Assembly (NCBI GenBank): GCA_902790595.1
Contig: CADASL010000010.1
Span: forward strand, 116,396 to 180,395
Reading direction: 5' to 3'
Length of the DNA: 64,000 nt
DNA from: an uncultured Bacteroidales bacterium
GTDB taxonomy: Bacteria; Bacteroidota; Bacteroidia; Bacteroidales; SZUA-534
In this document: positions 25,183 through 32,956 of the stretch, in pieces
How positions within the stretch are numbered: position 1 is the first letter of the stretch
Layout: each line of letters starts with the position of its first letter
Notes under the pieces: generated by a model
Told to the model about the DNA's origin: nothing
What the model saw: only the letters and a program-made list of their open reading frames with translations
Databases searched by the model: none
Translations under genes and position numbers: made by a program

Positions 25183-26427
25183 ATGTTCGACAGAGAATTA
25201 TATAAGGAGATTTGGCAGGCCATCGTCAAGAACAAGACGCGGTCAATCCTGACGGCTTTCGGCGTGTTTTGGGGACTGTTTATGCTGATAACGCTTTATG
25301 GAGCTGGCAACGGTTTGCAGAACGGCATTGAAGCGCAGTTCAGTGAGAATGCCAAAAACACATCAATTATGTTCACCAGCCGCACAACCATACCCTACGG
25401 CGGTTTCAAACGCAACCGTTACTGGAACTTCAAGAACAGCGATGTGGAGGCTCTGAACCGGAATTACCCTGACTTGTATGTTGTTCCGCGTATCACGCCG
25501 TGGAGCAGTTCGGGCGCTGAATACAACCTACGCAAATCGGACTGTGACGTGGTGGGCGAATATCCGATAACAACTAAGGTTGAGTATCTGAAAATCGACA
25601 AAGGCCGGTATATCAATGAAATGGATATTCGCGAGCGGCGCAAGGTGTGCGTCATCGGGCCGCGTGTGCGCGACAACCTGTTCCCCAACGGAGAGGAGCC
25701 AATCGGCAAGAGCATCCGCGTGGGCAGCGCCTACTACACGGTGGTTGGAACCTACAACACCAACTCTCGCATCCACATTAATTTCGACTCCGAAACGGCC
25801 GTGCGCATTCCGTTCACCACAGCACAACAGACTTACAACTACGGAGATAACGTTGGAATGCTAATTATTGGTGCGCCGGAAGACAAGTCCATCGGTGATG
25901 TTGAGGAGGAGGTTATGCGCTTCATCCGCAGCCGCCACCGCGACGTGTCGCCCGACGACAACGATGCCTTGCAGCACATCAACTTAGCCAAACAGTTCGG
26001 GCAGATAACGAACCTTTTTCTGGGCGTTGATTTGCTCATCTGGCTTGTTGGTCTGGGCACACTGCTGGCGGGCATCATCGGCATCAGCAACATTATGCTG
26101 GTGATTGTGAAGGAGCGTACGCAGGAGATTGGCATCAAACGCGCCATAGGAGCCACACCGGCCAGCATCATCCGCCAGATTATGACCGAGGCGGTAATGA
26201 TTACGGTCGTGGCCGGATATCTGGGCCTTGTGCTGGGCGTGCTCATCAACGAAGGACTGGGCGCTGTTCTGGCCAGCAGCGACACCATCTTCCTTAACCC
26301 CGGCATCAACCTTGGCGTGGGGCTCATCTGCCTTGCCATACTGATTGTGGCCGGAGCCGCCGCCGGTCTGCTTCCAGCCCTTCGTGCGGTGAAAATCAAA
26401 CCGATTGACGCGATACGTGAAGAGTGA
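25183..26427 (+). CDS. MacB-like ABC transporter permease (second)
   Basis: A 414-residue paralogue of the preceding permease with the same topology: N-terminal helix 'ILTAFGVFWGLFMLITLYG', periplasmic MacB_PCD domain, FtsX domain with 'GIIGISNIMLVIVKERTQE', 'IGATPASIIRQIM' and the tail 'AVKIKPIDAIREE'. Two non-identical permeases per ATPase suggest a heterodimeric transporter. It begins after the repeat tract 24969-25182. Confidence 0.94.
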   Translation: MFDRELYKEIWQAIVKNKTRSILTAFGVFWGLFMLITLYGAGNGLQNGIEAQFSENAKNTSIMFTSRTTIPYGGFKRNRYWNFKNSDVEALNRNYPDLYVVPRITPWSSSGAEYNLRKSDCDVVGEYPITTKVEYLKIDKGRYINEMDIRERRKVCVIGPRVRDNLFPNGEEPIGKSIRVGSAYYTVVGTYNTNSRIHINFDSETAVRIPFTTAQQTYNYGDNVGMLIIGAPEDKSIGDVEEEVMRFIRSRHRDVSPDDNDALQHINLAKQFGQITNLFLGVDLLIWLVGLGTLLAGIIGISNIMLVIVKERTQEIGIKRAIGATPASIIRQIMTEAVMITVVAGYLGLVLGVLINEGLGAVLASSDTIFLNPGINLGVGLICLAILIVAGAAAGLLPALRAVKIKPIDAIREE

Positions 26428-26543
26428 TTAAATAAGAATTATGAGTTACGAATTACGAAACAAAACATATTGTAGAGACGCGGCGCGCCGCGTCTCTACG
26501 GCAGGCAAACAATTGAACGATTAAACAATTAAACATCAATAAA
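26428..26543. repeat. intergenic tract with a perfect 28-bp palindrome at 26472-26499
   Basis: The gap carries a perfect palindrome, arms 26472-26485 and 26486-26499 (begins GTAGAGACGCGG, ends CCGCGTCTCTAC). It is flanked by repeat words ('attgaacgattaaacaatt' near 26513). It resembles the 'TAGGGACGCG' palindromes seen at 49785 and 62147. No T-run follows it, so it is not a standard terminator. Confidence 0.65.
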
Positions 26544-27647
26544 ATGAAAAAGTTTTTTAAGATTCTGACGCTGATTTTTGTGATTGTGCTTTTCATCGGG
26601 ACCATCGTGTTCCTGGCCAACAAAAACAAGAAGGCGCCTGTGGTTTACAACATTGAGAAGCCGCAGAAGACCAACATCATCAACAAGACAATGGCGACGG
26701 GCTCGATTGTGCCGCGCAAGGAGATTCAAATCAAGCCGCAGGTTTCGGGCATTGTGCAGGAAATCTACCTTGAGGCCGGCTCAATGGTGAAGGAGGGCGA
26801 GGTGATTGCCAAAGTGAAGATTATTCCTGACGTTCAATCGCTTAACTCGGCCGAATCGCAGGTGAAAATGCAGAAAATGAATCTCGACAACGAGACCATC
26901 AACTACAACCGCCAGAAGCAACTCTTTGAGCGCAAAGTTATCTCGGAGAGTGATTTTCAGCAATCGGAACTGGCTTACAATCAGGCTGTTGAAAACTACA
27001 ACAACGCACAGAGCAATCTCGAAATCATTAAAGACGGTGTGAGCAAGAAGGCGCAGAACACCACCAACACGCTCATCCGTTCAACCATCAACGGAATGAT
27101 TATCGACGTGCCCATCCGCGAGGGCAACAGCGTGACGCAGTCGAACACCTTCAACGACGGAACCACCATTGCCGTGGTGGCCGATATGAGCGATATGATT
27201 TTCAAGGGCAAGATTGACGAGAGCGAGGTGGGCAAAATCCACGAGGGTATGAACCTTGACCTGACCGTTGGCGCCATCGTGGACACACATTTCGACGCCA
27301 CGCTGGAGTACATCTCGCCAAAGGGCGTTGAGGAGAACGGCGCGGTGCAGTTCGAGATTAAGGCAAAGGTGAAACTGCGCGACGACCAGTTCATCCGCTC
27401 GGGCTACAGCGCCAACGCCGACATCATTCTCGACCGCCACGACAGCGTTATGGCCATCTCGGAGGGCCTGCTCTTCTTTGAGAACGACAGTTCGTTTGTG
27501 AACATTCTGGTGAGCGACTCAACGGAGGCCGAACAGCGCTTTGAGCGCCGCAATGTGGAAATCGGCCTGTCGGACGGCATCAACATCGAGATTAAAAACG
27601 GTCTCGACTGGGAGGACAAACTGAAGGGAAATGCGGTGATTAATTAG
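26544..27647 (+). CDS. HlyD/MacA-type periplasmic adaptor
   Basis: A 367-residue membrane-fusion protein: N-terminal membrane helix (about 4-24), lipoyl half-motif 'QIKPQVSGIVQEIYLEAGSMVKEGEVIAKV' (landmark, about 56-85), a coiled-coil hairpin rich in Gln/Asn (about 95-155), the second lipoyl half 'INGMIIDVPIREGNSV' and a beta-barrel domain. It links the MacB-like permeases to the TolC-like channel encoded downstream. Normal length for MacA/HlyD adaptors. Confidence 0.94.
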   Translation: MKKFFKILTLIFVIVLFIGTIVFLANKNKKAPVVYNIEKPQKTNIINKTMATGSIVPRKEIQIKPQVSGIVQEIYLEAGSMVKEGEVIAKVKIIPDVQSLNSAESQVKMQKMNLDNETINYNRQKQLFERKVISESDFQQSELAYNQAVENYNNAQSNLEIIKDGVSKKAQNTTNTLIRSTINGMIIDVPIREGNSVTQSNTFNDGTTIAVVADMSDMIFKGKIDESEVGKIHEGMNLDLTVGAIVDTHFDATLEYISPKGVEENGAVQFEIKAKVKLRDDQFIRSGYSANADIILDRHDSVMAISEGLLFFENDSSFVNILVSDSTEAEQRFERRNVEIGLSDGINIEIKNGLDWEDKLKGNAVIN

Positions 27648-27877
27648 GAGTTGGGATTTAAGAGTTAGGAATTAGAAATTAACAATGAATGAAGCACATA
27701 GGTGTAAGCAGAATGGTGTTGGGTTTTAGTCCCGATAGCTATCGGGATTGGGCGTTGGTAGGGACACGATTCATCGGGTAGAATCGGGTGTAATCGGTTA
27801 GAGAAAAATCCTTAAAATCAGTTAAATATGTGTCATTTGCGTTCAATTATTCAGAAATCAAAAATCTAAAATCAACA
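27648..27877. repeat. intergenic repeat tract with CCCGATAGCTATCGGG palindrome
   Basis: No gene seen in these 230 bases. They contain 'gagttaggaattagaa' (near 27664, also present near 24985), the perfect 16-bp palindrome CCCGATAGCTATCGGG at 27731-27746 (a second copy is at 56393-56408), and a degenerate 'tagggacacgattcatcggg' element near 27760. The tolC-like gene follows. Confidence 0.6.
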
Positions 27878-29197
27878 ATGAAAAAGTTAGCAATATTGGT
27901 AGTGGCTGCAATGGCTGCAAACGCGGCTGCGGCTCAGGACGAGTGGACGCTGGAGCGCTGCATCAGTTACGCCATCGACAACAACATAACCATCAAGCAG
28001 CAGCAGTTGAGCGTTGAGCAGCAACAGAACTCGTATGAGCAGACGCGCCTGAGCGTGCTGCCAAGCGTGAACGCGGGGTTGAGCCAATCGTTCTCGTTCG
28101 GTCAATCAACGGGCAGCGACAACACCTTCGTCAATAACAACTCATCAACGACATCGGGCCACATCTCGGCCAATATGACGCTGTTCAACGGTCTGTCGAA
28201 ATACAACCAGATTAAAGTGAGCAAACTCAACTACGAAGCGGCTTTGCAGAATTTGGAGCAAGCCAAGAACAATATATCGCTGAACATCACATCGGCCTAT
28301 CTCGACGTTCTGCTGAACAAGGAGTTGCTGGAAACGTCGCGCGAGCAACTAGAACTGACGCGCGAGCAGATTGAGACTAACCGTCAGCAGGTGGAGGCGG
28401 GAAAACTGGCCGCTGGCAAACTACTTGAGACCGAGTCGCAAGCGGCGCAGGAGGAACTCGACGTGACCAACCGCGAGAACTCTTTGCTGATTTCGAAAAT
28501 CACACTTCAGCAACTGCTGGAACTGCCTGTTAACGAGAATTTTGACATAGTTGTACCTGACATTGATTTCGACCAGGTGGCTGCCACGCTGCTGTCGGTT
28601 GACACGGTTTATGAACGCGCCGTTGAGGAGCGGCCCGAGATTAAGAGCCGCGAGTTGGCTGTTGAGAGTGCCGACCGCCAGATTGCCGTAGCACGGGCGC
28701 AGCAGTATCCGTCGTTGAGCGCCAATGCGGGCTACAGCAACAGTTACATAAAAATGTCGGGAATAGATAATCCGTCGCTGAGCGACCAACTCGACCTTCA
28801 CGGCAGCAAAAACATCGGATTGTCGCTGAACATACCCATTTTCAACGGCTGGCAGGCTCGCACAAGCGTGAAAAACAGCAAGTTGCAATACCAAAACTCA
28901 CAACTCGAACTGCAGCAGGCCAAAAACACACTTTTGAAAGAGATTCAGCAGGTGTATGTGAACGCGCAGGCCGCCCTGAAGCGCTATGAGTCGAGCCAGA
29001 AGGCCGTGAGCAGCGCCGACGAGTCGTTCCGCTATGTGAAAGAGAAATTCGATTTGGGCATTGTGACGCCGCTCGAATTCAACGAAGCCAAAAACCGCCT
29101 TGCTCAGGCGCAGTCAACCTTCATTCAGGCCAAATACGAGTATCTGTTCCGAATCAAGATTCTGGATTTTTACTACGGAAGAGAGTTGAAGATTTAA
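27878..29197 (+). CDS. TolC-like outer membrane efflux protein
   Basis: A 439-residue OMF protein: signal peptide MKKLAILVVAAMAANAAAA, then two structural repeats of the outer-membrane efflux family. Landmarks are 'WTLERCISYAIDNNITIKQQQ' near the start, coiled-coil segments 'LLETSREQLELTREQIETNRQ', and 'LGIVTPLEFNEAKNRLAQAQ' near the end. It completes a MacAB-TolC-type tripartite exporter. The frame is open to 27830, but the ATG at 27878 gives the signal peptide. The last 33 coding bases plus flank (29165-29198) are repeated at 30138-30171. Confidence 0.93.
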   Translation: MKKLAILVVAAMAANAAAAQDEWTLERCISYAIDNNITIKQQQLSVEQQQNSYEQTRLSVLPSVNAGLSQSFSFGQSTGSDNTFVNNNSSTTSGHISANMTLFNGLSKYNQIKVSKLNYEAALQNLEQAKNNISLNITSAYLDVLLNKELLETSREQLELTREQIETNRQQVEAGKLAAGKLLETESQAAQEELDVTNRENSLLISKITLQQLLELPVNENFDIVVPDIDFDQVAATLLSVDTVYERAVEERPEIKSRELAVESADRQIAVARAQQYPSLSANAGYSNSYIKMSGIDNPSLSDQLDLHGSKNIGLSLNIPIFNGWQARTSVKNSKLQYQNSQLELQQAKNTLLKEIQQVYVNAQAALKRYESSQKAVSSADESFRYVKEKFDLGIVTPLEFNEAKNRLAQAQSTFIQAKYEYLFRIKILDFYYGRELKI

Positions 29198-29198
29198 G
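29165..29198 (+). repeat. 34-bp direct repeat, copy 1 (3' end of tolC-like gene)
   Basis: Encodes the C-terminus DFYYGRELKI and stop. It matches 30138-30171 at 33 of 34 bases; the only difference (29170 T, 30143 C) is a synonymous Phe change. Confidence 0.92.
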
Positions 29199-29269
29199 GA
29201 ATAATCATATTTTTGAGCAGGATATTTCCCCATAGAATAAACTGAAATGTTGATTGTTACAGACTTAGT

Positions 29270-30121
29270 ATGAAAGGAATTATTGTTAGAAGAATACAGA
29301 AAGTTGTATTAATGATGACAATTATGTCGTGGGTTAAGGTTGGATTTGCGCAACTTCCAACAAAGGAGTTTTTGGGGCGTTACGACCTTTCCGCTACTGT
29401 AATTAATCCTGATACTGTACCCGCCGATAATGTCTGTTCTTGGTGGCCTGAAGACAGTAAAAAGCGATGGGTCAGTCATGGCAACAAACTTAAAGACGAA
29501 TGGTTAGAACGTCCTGAACCACTTGGTTTCAGGGGGAAAAATTACCAACGTTTCTATATACACTTCGACACGGTGTATAAAGTTTCACCTGCGGTTTACA
29601 AATTAGAAGCACGCTCCCGATGTAAAGATGAATATTGCAGTATCATTGGTAGCATTGTTATCGATTCGGTTAAATCATATGTTGATACAATGACTTGTTC
29701 GAGTTTTGACAATTTAACAGAAGAAGGTTTCATTTATGCCCATTATGATATGGATGCTTATATGGAGAACAAACAAGTCGCCCGATTGTTCGGTCGCTCA
29801 TCTTATTGGTATTTAGTACACAATGATAGTGCCTATTATAATGCTTTGTGGGTTATAGCAGACGGATATGAAAACAATCAATATACTGGGAAATGGGTTA
29901 ATCTTGCCTCTGGTGACACGCTTACTTGCAATTGGGGAGATTACAGAATACCCGAATCTTTAGGACTTGATAGTGGAACCGGATGTTTTTACCCTGACAT
30001 AGAATTTAATGACTATGGTTGGAAACTATACAGAGATTATATTGAATCTACGGGCCAAGATTTTTTCTATTACAAAGAACTGTTCATCAATGATGCGAAT
30101 TGGTGGAAAAAGAAAAAATAA
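29270..30121 (+). CDS. AT-rich secreted protein of unknown function, inserted behind tolC
   Basis: A 283-residue protein with an N-terminal signal-like segment (basic start MKGIIVRRIQK, hydrophobic 12-26, 'GFAQ'). The mature part is rich in Tyr, Trp, Asp and Asn and holds several cysteines ('SRCKDEYCSI'). No family recognised. Codon use is clearly richer in A/T than the neighbours (AAA, TAT, GAT, AAT preferred). The gene lies exactly between the two copies of the tolC 3' end (29165-29198 and 30138-30171), and it separates tolC from the terminator at 30187. This points to acquisition as a single-gene cassette. Confidence 0.75.
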   Translation: MKGIIVRRIQKVVLMMTIMSWVKVGFAQLPTKEFLGRYDLSATVINPDTVPADNVCSWWPEDSKKRWVSHGNKLKDEWLERPEPLGFRGKNYQRFYIHFDTVYKVSPAVYKLEARSRCKDEYCSIIGSIVIDSVKSYVDTMTCSSFDNLTEEGFIYAHYDMDAYMENKQVARLFGRSSYWYLVHNDSAYYNALWVIADGYENNQYTGKWVNLASGDTLTCNWGDYRIPESLGLDSGTGCFYPDIEFNDYGWKLYRDYIESTGQDFFYYKELFINDANWWKKKK

Positions 30122-30137
30122 CACGAAAGATTGTTTT

Positions 30138-30171
30138 GATTTCTACTACGGAAGAGAGTTGAAGATTTAAG
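30138..30171 (+). repeat. 34-bp direct repeat, copy 2 (remnant of tolC 3' end)
   Basis: Noncoding copy of the last codons and stop of the tolC-like gene, followed after 15 bases by the terminator at 30187-30220. It is presumably the original 3' end, displaced by insertion of the 29199-30137 segment. Confidence 0.9.
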
Positions 30172-30186
30172 CCATATGACCGAAAG

Positions 30187-30220
30187 AAAAAATCCCGAAG
30201 GAGACCCCTCGGGATTTTTT
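30187..30220. terminator. bidirectional intrinsic terminator
   Basis: AAAAAATCCCGA (30187-30198) pairs with TCGGGATTTTTT (30209-30220), with A-run and T-run on both sides. It ends the exporter operon (+) and typA (-, stop at 30241). Confidence 0.9.
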
Positions 30221-30240
30221 CGTTATGTTATCAACCCTTT

Positions 30241-32055
30241 TTATGCGTTCAAACTCTGCTCGCGCATATTGGCGCGCTTGCGCTCGGTTTCGTCGAGAAT
30301 AATCTTGCGCAGACGCATTGAGTGCGGCGTAATTTCCACATATTCATCTTTTTGGATGTACTCAAGTGCCTCTTCGAGCGAGAATTTCACCGGTGGTGCA
30401 ATGCTCACCTTCTCATCAGAACCCGAAGCACGCATATTGGTGAGTTTCTTTGTCTTGGTCACGTTTATCACGATGTCGCCCGGGCGGGTGCTTTCGCCGA
30501 TAACCTGACCGGCATAAACTTCTTCCATCGGCTCAATAAAGAATTTGCCGCGGTCTTGCAGCTTGTTGAGCGCGTAGGCGATGCTGGTTCCGCTTTCCAT
30601 CACAATCAGCGAGCCGTTGATGCGTTTCTCAATCTCGCCCTTGTAAGGCTCAAAATCGATGAAACGGTGCGCAATCACAGCCTCGCCGGCGGTGGCGGTC
30701 ATCATATTGCTCGACAGGCCGATAATGCCGCGCGACGGGATTTTGAAATCCAAGTGAACGCGGTCGCCCTTGCGGTCCATATTCAGCAGCTCGCCCTTGC
30801 GGCGTGTCACCATCTCAATGGCCTTGCCCGAGCAGTCCTCAGGCAGGTCGATGGTGAGTTCCTCAACAGGCTCGCATTTTTCGCCGTCAATTTCCTTTAT
30901 AATCACCTGTGGCTGACCAACTTGCAGCTCGTAGCCCTCGCGGCGCATTGTTTCAATCAGAATGGACAAGTGAAGCACGCCGCGGCCGTAAACAGTGAAC
31001 GAATCGGCCGAGTCGGTCGGCTCAACGCGCAACGCCAGGTTCTTTTCCAGCTCTTTTTCAAGACGGTCTTTCAGGTGGCGCGAAGTCACGAATTTGCCGT
31101 CCTTGCCAAAGAATGGCGAGTTGTTGATTGTGAACAACATGCTCATTGTCGGCTCATCAACGGCGATTGGCGGCAGAGCGTCAGGGTTCTCGTTGTCGGC
31201 AATGGTGTCGCCGATTTCAAAACCCTCAATGCCCATCACGGCGCAGATGTCGCCGGCCTCAACCTGCTCAACCTTCGCCTTGCCCATTCCCTCGAACACG
31301 TAGAGTTCCTTCACGCGCGATTTCACAATTGAGCCGTCGCGTTTGCAAAGGCTGATTTGCTCGCCCGAGTGGATGGTGCCCCTGTGGACGCGGCCCACAG
31401 CAATTCGGCCCACATACGACGAGTAGTCGAGCGATGTGATGAGCATCTGCAGCGAGCCCTCTTCGGCGTGCGGTTCGGGAATATATTTCAGGATGGCCTC
31501 AAGCAGCGGCAGCATATCGGTCGACGGCTTTTTCAGGTCGTCGGTCATCCAGCCGTTCTTTGCCGAGCCGTAGATAACCGGAAAATCCAGCTGGTCCTCG
31601 TTGGCGTCGAGTTGGAACATCAGTTCGAAAACCTGCTCGCAAACTTCGTCGGGACGGCAGTTTTGCTTGTCCACTTTGTTGATGACAACAATCGGTTTCA
31701 AGCCGATTTGAAGAGCTTTCTGAAGCACGAAACGTGTCTGCGGCATCGGGCCTTCAAAAGCGTCAACCAAAAGCAGAACGCCATCGGCCATATTCAGCAC
31801 GCGCTCAACCTCGCCACCAAAATCGGAGTGCCCCGGAGTGTCGATAATGTTGATTTTCACACCTTTGTAAACCATCGAAACGTTTTTCGACAGGATGGTT
31901 ATGCCGCGCTCTCGCTCAAGGTCGTTGTTGTCGAGAAAGAGTTCGCCGGCGGCGTGCTCCTTGAACTGCTTGGTTTGCAGCAAGATTTTGTCAACTAATG
32001 TGGTTTTTCCGTGGTCGACGTGTGCAATGATTGCAATGTTTCTGATTTGCTTCAT
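30241..32055 (-). CDS. typA: translational GTPase TypA/BipA
   Basis: A ribosome-binding GTPase of the EF-G family involved in 50S assembly and stress adaptation. The 604-residue protein has G1 '[10 protein letters not shown]' (residues 11-20), switch region 'RERGITI', G3 '[15 protein letters not shown]', G4 'NKVDKQ', then domains II, III, V and the BipA-specific C-terminal domain ('[19 protein letters not shown]'). Length is normal. A minus-strand -7 box TACTTTTG lies 24 bases upstream (32086-32079). Confidence 0.97.
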   Translation of the reverse strand: MKQIRNIAIIAHVDHGKTTLVDKILLQTKQFKEHAAGELFLDNNDLERERGITILSKNVSMVYKGVKINIIDTPGHSDFGGEVERVLNMADGVLLLVDAFEGPMPQTRFVLQKALQIGLKPIVVINKVDKQNCRPDEVCEQVFELMFQLDANEDQLDFPVIYGSAKNGWMTDDLKKPSTDMLPLLEAILKYIPEPHAEEGSLQMLITSLDYSSYVGRIAVGRVHRGTIHSGEQISLCKRDGSIVKSRVKELYVFEGMGKAKVEQVEAGDICAVMGIEGFEIGDTIADNENPDALPPIAVDEPTMSMLFTINNSPFFGKDGKFVTSRHLKDRLEKELEKNLALRVEPTDSADSFTVYGRGVLHLSILIETMRREGYELQVGQPQVIIKEIDGEKCEPVEELTIDLPEDCSGKAIEMVTRRKGELLNMDRKGDRVHLDFKIPSRGIIGLSSNMMTATAGEAVIAHRFIDFEPYKGEIEKRINGSLIVMESGTSIAYALNKLQDRGKFFIEPMEEVYAGQVIGESTRPGDIVINVTKTKKLTNMRASGSDEKVSIAPPVKFSLEEALEYIQKDEYVEITPHSMRLRKIILDETERKRANMREQSLNA

Positions 32056-32078
32056 TTTTAGCCCATTTTTTGAGGGTG

Positions 32079-32086
32079 CAAAAGTA
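32079..32086 (-). promoter_or_regulatory. typA: -7 box TACTTTTG of typA
   Basis: Minus-strand TACTTTTG, perfect TAnnTTTG, 24 bases before the typA ATG. Confidence 0.6.
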
Positions 32087-32105
32087 ATTGTTTTTGCAAT
32101 ATTCT

Positions 32106-32330
32106 GTACTGACTCTTAAAAAGATAGGGTAATTATTTTGCAATCAGCCGATTGTAGGCCGTCAAAGGCTCTGGCCGCGTGTCCTGCGGCTTGCCGCGAT
32201 GGTGGGTTTCGGAGCAATTTCGGCGCAACTTGCAGCCAAACCGTTAGTGAACGGGCACAAAAAAAGTGCCGTGTTGTGCGGCACTAGTTTTAACTTGCAA
32301 GCAAGGCCGAGCCTTGGTGGCAAGCAACAA
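32106..32330 (-). other. gene-free, hairpin-rich segment between typA and HU
   Basis: No open frame of note. Several short inverted repeats are visible: CAATC/GATTG (about 32140-32156), GCGGC/GCCGC (about 32186-32198), the strong AGTGCCG/CGGCACT stem (32265-32285) and CAAGGC/GCCTTG (about 32302-32316). The segment could be a structured RNA read on the minus strand from HU, or just spacer. I recognise no known RNA family. Confidence 0.35.
32259..32285 (-). terminator. second minus-strand terminator-like hairpin downstream of HU
   Basis: AGTGCCG (32285-32279 on minus) pairs with CGGCACT (32271-32265), loop of 7, followed on the minus strand by seven T (32265-32259). It is a good intrinsic terminator shape, 45 bases beyond the HU terminator. 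Confidence 0.7.
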
Positions 32331-32354
32331 AAAAGCCCTCAACCGAGGGCTTTT
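32330..32354 (-). terminator. intrinsic terminator of the HU gene
   Basis: AAAAGCCCTC (32354-32345 read on minus) and GAGGGCTTTT (32340-32331) with 4-base loop, continuing into further T on the minus strand. Directly after the HU stop (32357). Confidence 0.9.
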
Positions 32355-32356
32355 AA

Positions 32357-32629
32357 TTAGTTTACTTTGTCGGCCAGAGCCTTGCCAGCTTTAAACTTAG
32401 CAACTTTCTTAGCAGCAATCTGAAGTTTTGCACCGGTGCGAGGATTCTTGCCAGTACGAGCCGAACGCTCGCTAACTGCGAATGTTCCGAAACCTACCAA
32501 TTGTACACTGTCACCCTTTGCGAGTGCGTCAGCAACAGATGCGGTGAAAGCATTCAATGCTTTTTCTGAGTCAGCTTTAGTCAAGCCAGCTTTTTCTGCC
32601 ATAGCGGCAACCAGTTCTTGTTTGTTCAT
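32357..32629 (-). CDS. hup: DNA-binding protein HU
   Basis: A 90-residue HU/IHF family nucleoid protein. It has 'MNKQELVAAMAEKAGLTKAD' at the start, 'VQLVGFGTF' (core beta-strand turn) and the DNA-intercalating arm region 'RTGKNPRTGAKLQI' with the conserved Pro. Standard length. Small abundant nucleoid proteins are usually monocistronic, and here a tight terminator follows. Confidence 0.97.
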   Translation of the reverse strand: MNKQELVAAMAEKAGLTKADSEKALNAFTASVADALAKGDSVQLVGFGTFAVSERSARTGKNPRTGAKLQIAAKKVAKFKAGKALADKVN

Positions 32630-32956
32630 TACCGAATGTTTTAAAGGTTGTATAACAAAATTGATAAATGCTTAAAGCATTGTAAATATAGGGAAAGTTT
32701 GTAATTGTGGAAACGTTTTTGTCAGATTATCACGTTTTTTTTTGAAAAAACCGATTTTATAGACGATTTCGGCGTTTTTTACCCCTATTACGCCCCAGAT
32801 GCCGCTATTTTAGTGCGTTTTCACCATTTTTTGAGGTGCCAAAACGCCTTTTTTCACCCTTTCGGGATAATGGCCGACTGCTTTTTAGGCAGATTTTGTG
32901 CCGAAAAGACCGCACCGGACGCCTGAAAAGTCCGCATCCGTCGCGAAAAACGCGTA
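32630..32956. other. 327-base intergenic region
   Basis: No convincing gene. It contains poly-T stretches (near 32745 and 32849) and is A+T-rich up to about 32870, then GC-rich near the end of the radical SAM gene. I saw no perfect TAnnTTTG box for HU; the HU promoter must deviate from the consensus. Nothing else recognised. Confidence 0.4.

Noticed and set aside
29198..30137. Insertion sequence between the tolC repeats
   Set aside because: No transposase-like protein and no terminal inverted repeats; the single gene encodes a secreted protein, so a cassette-type event fits better.
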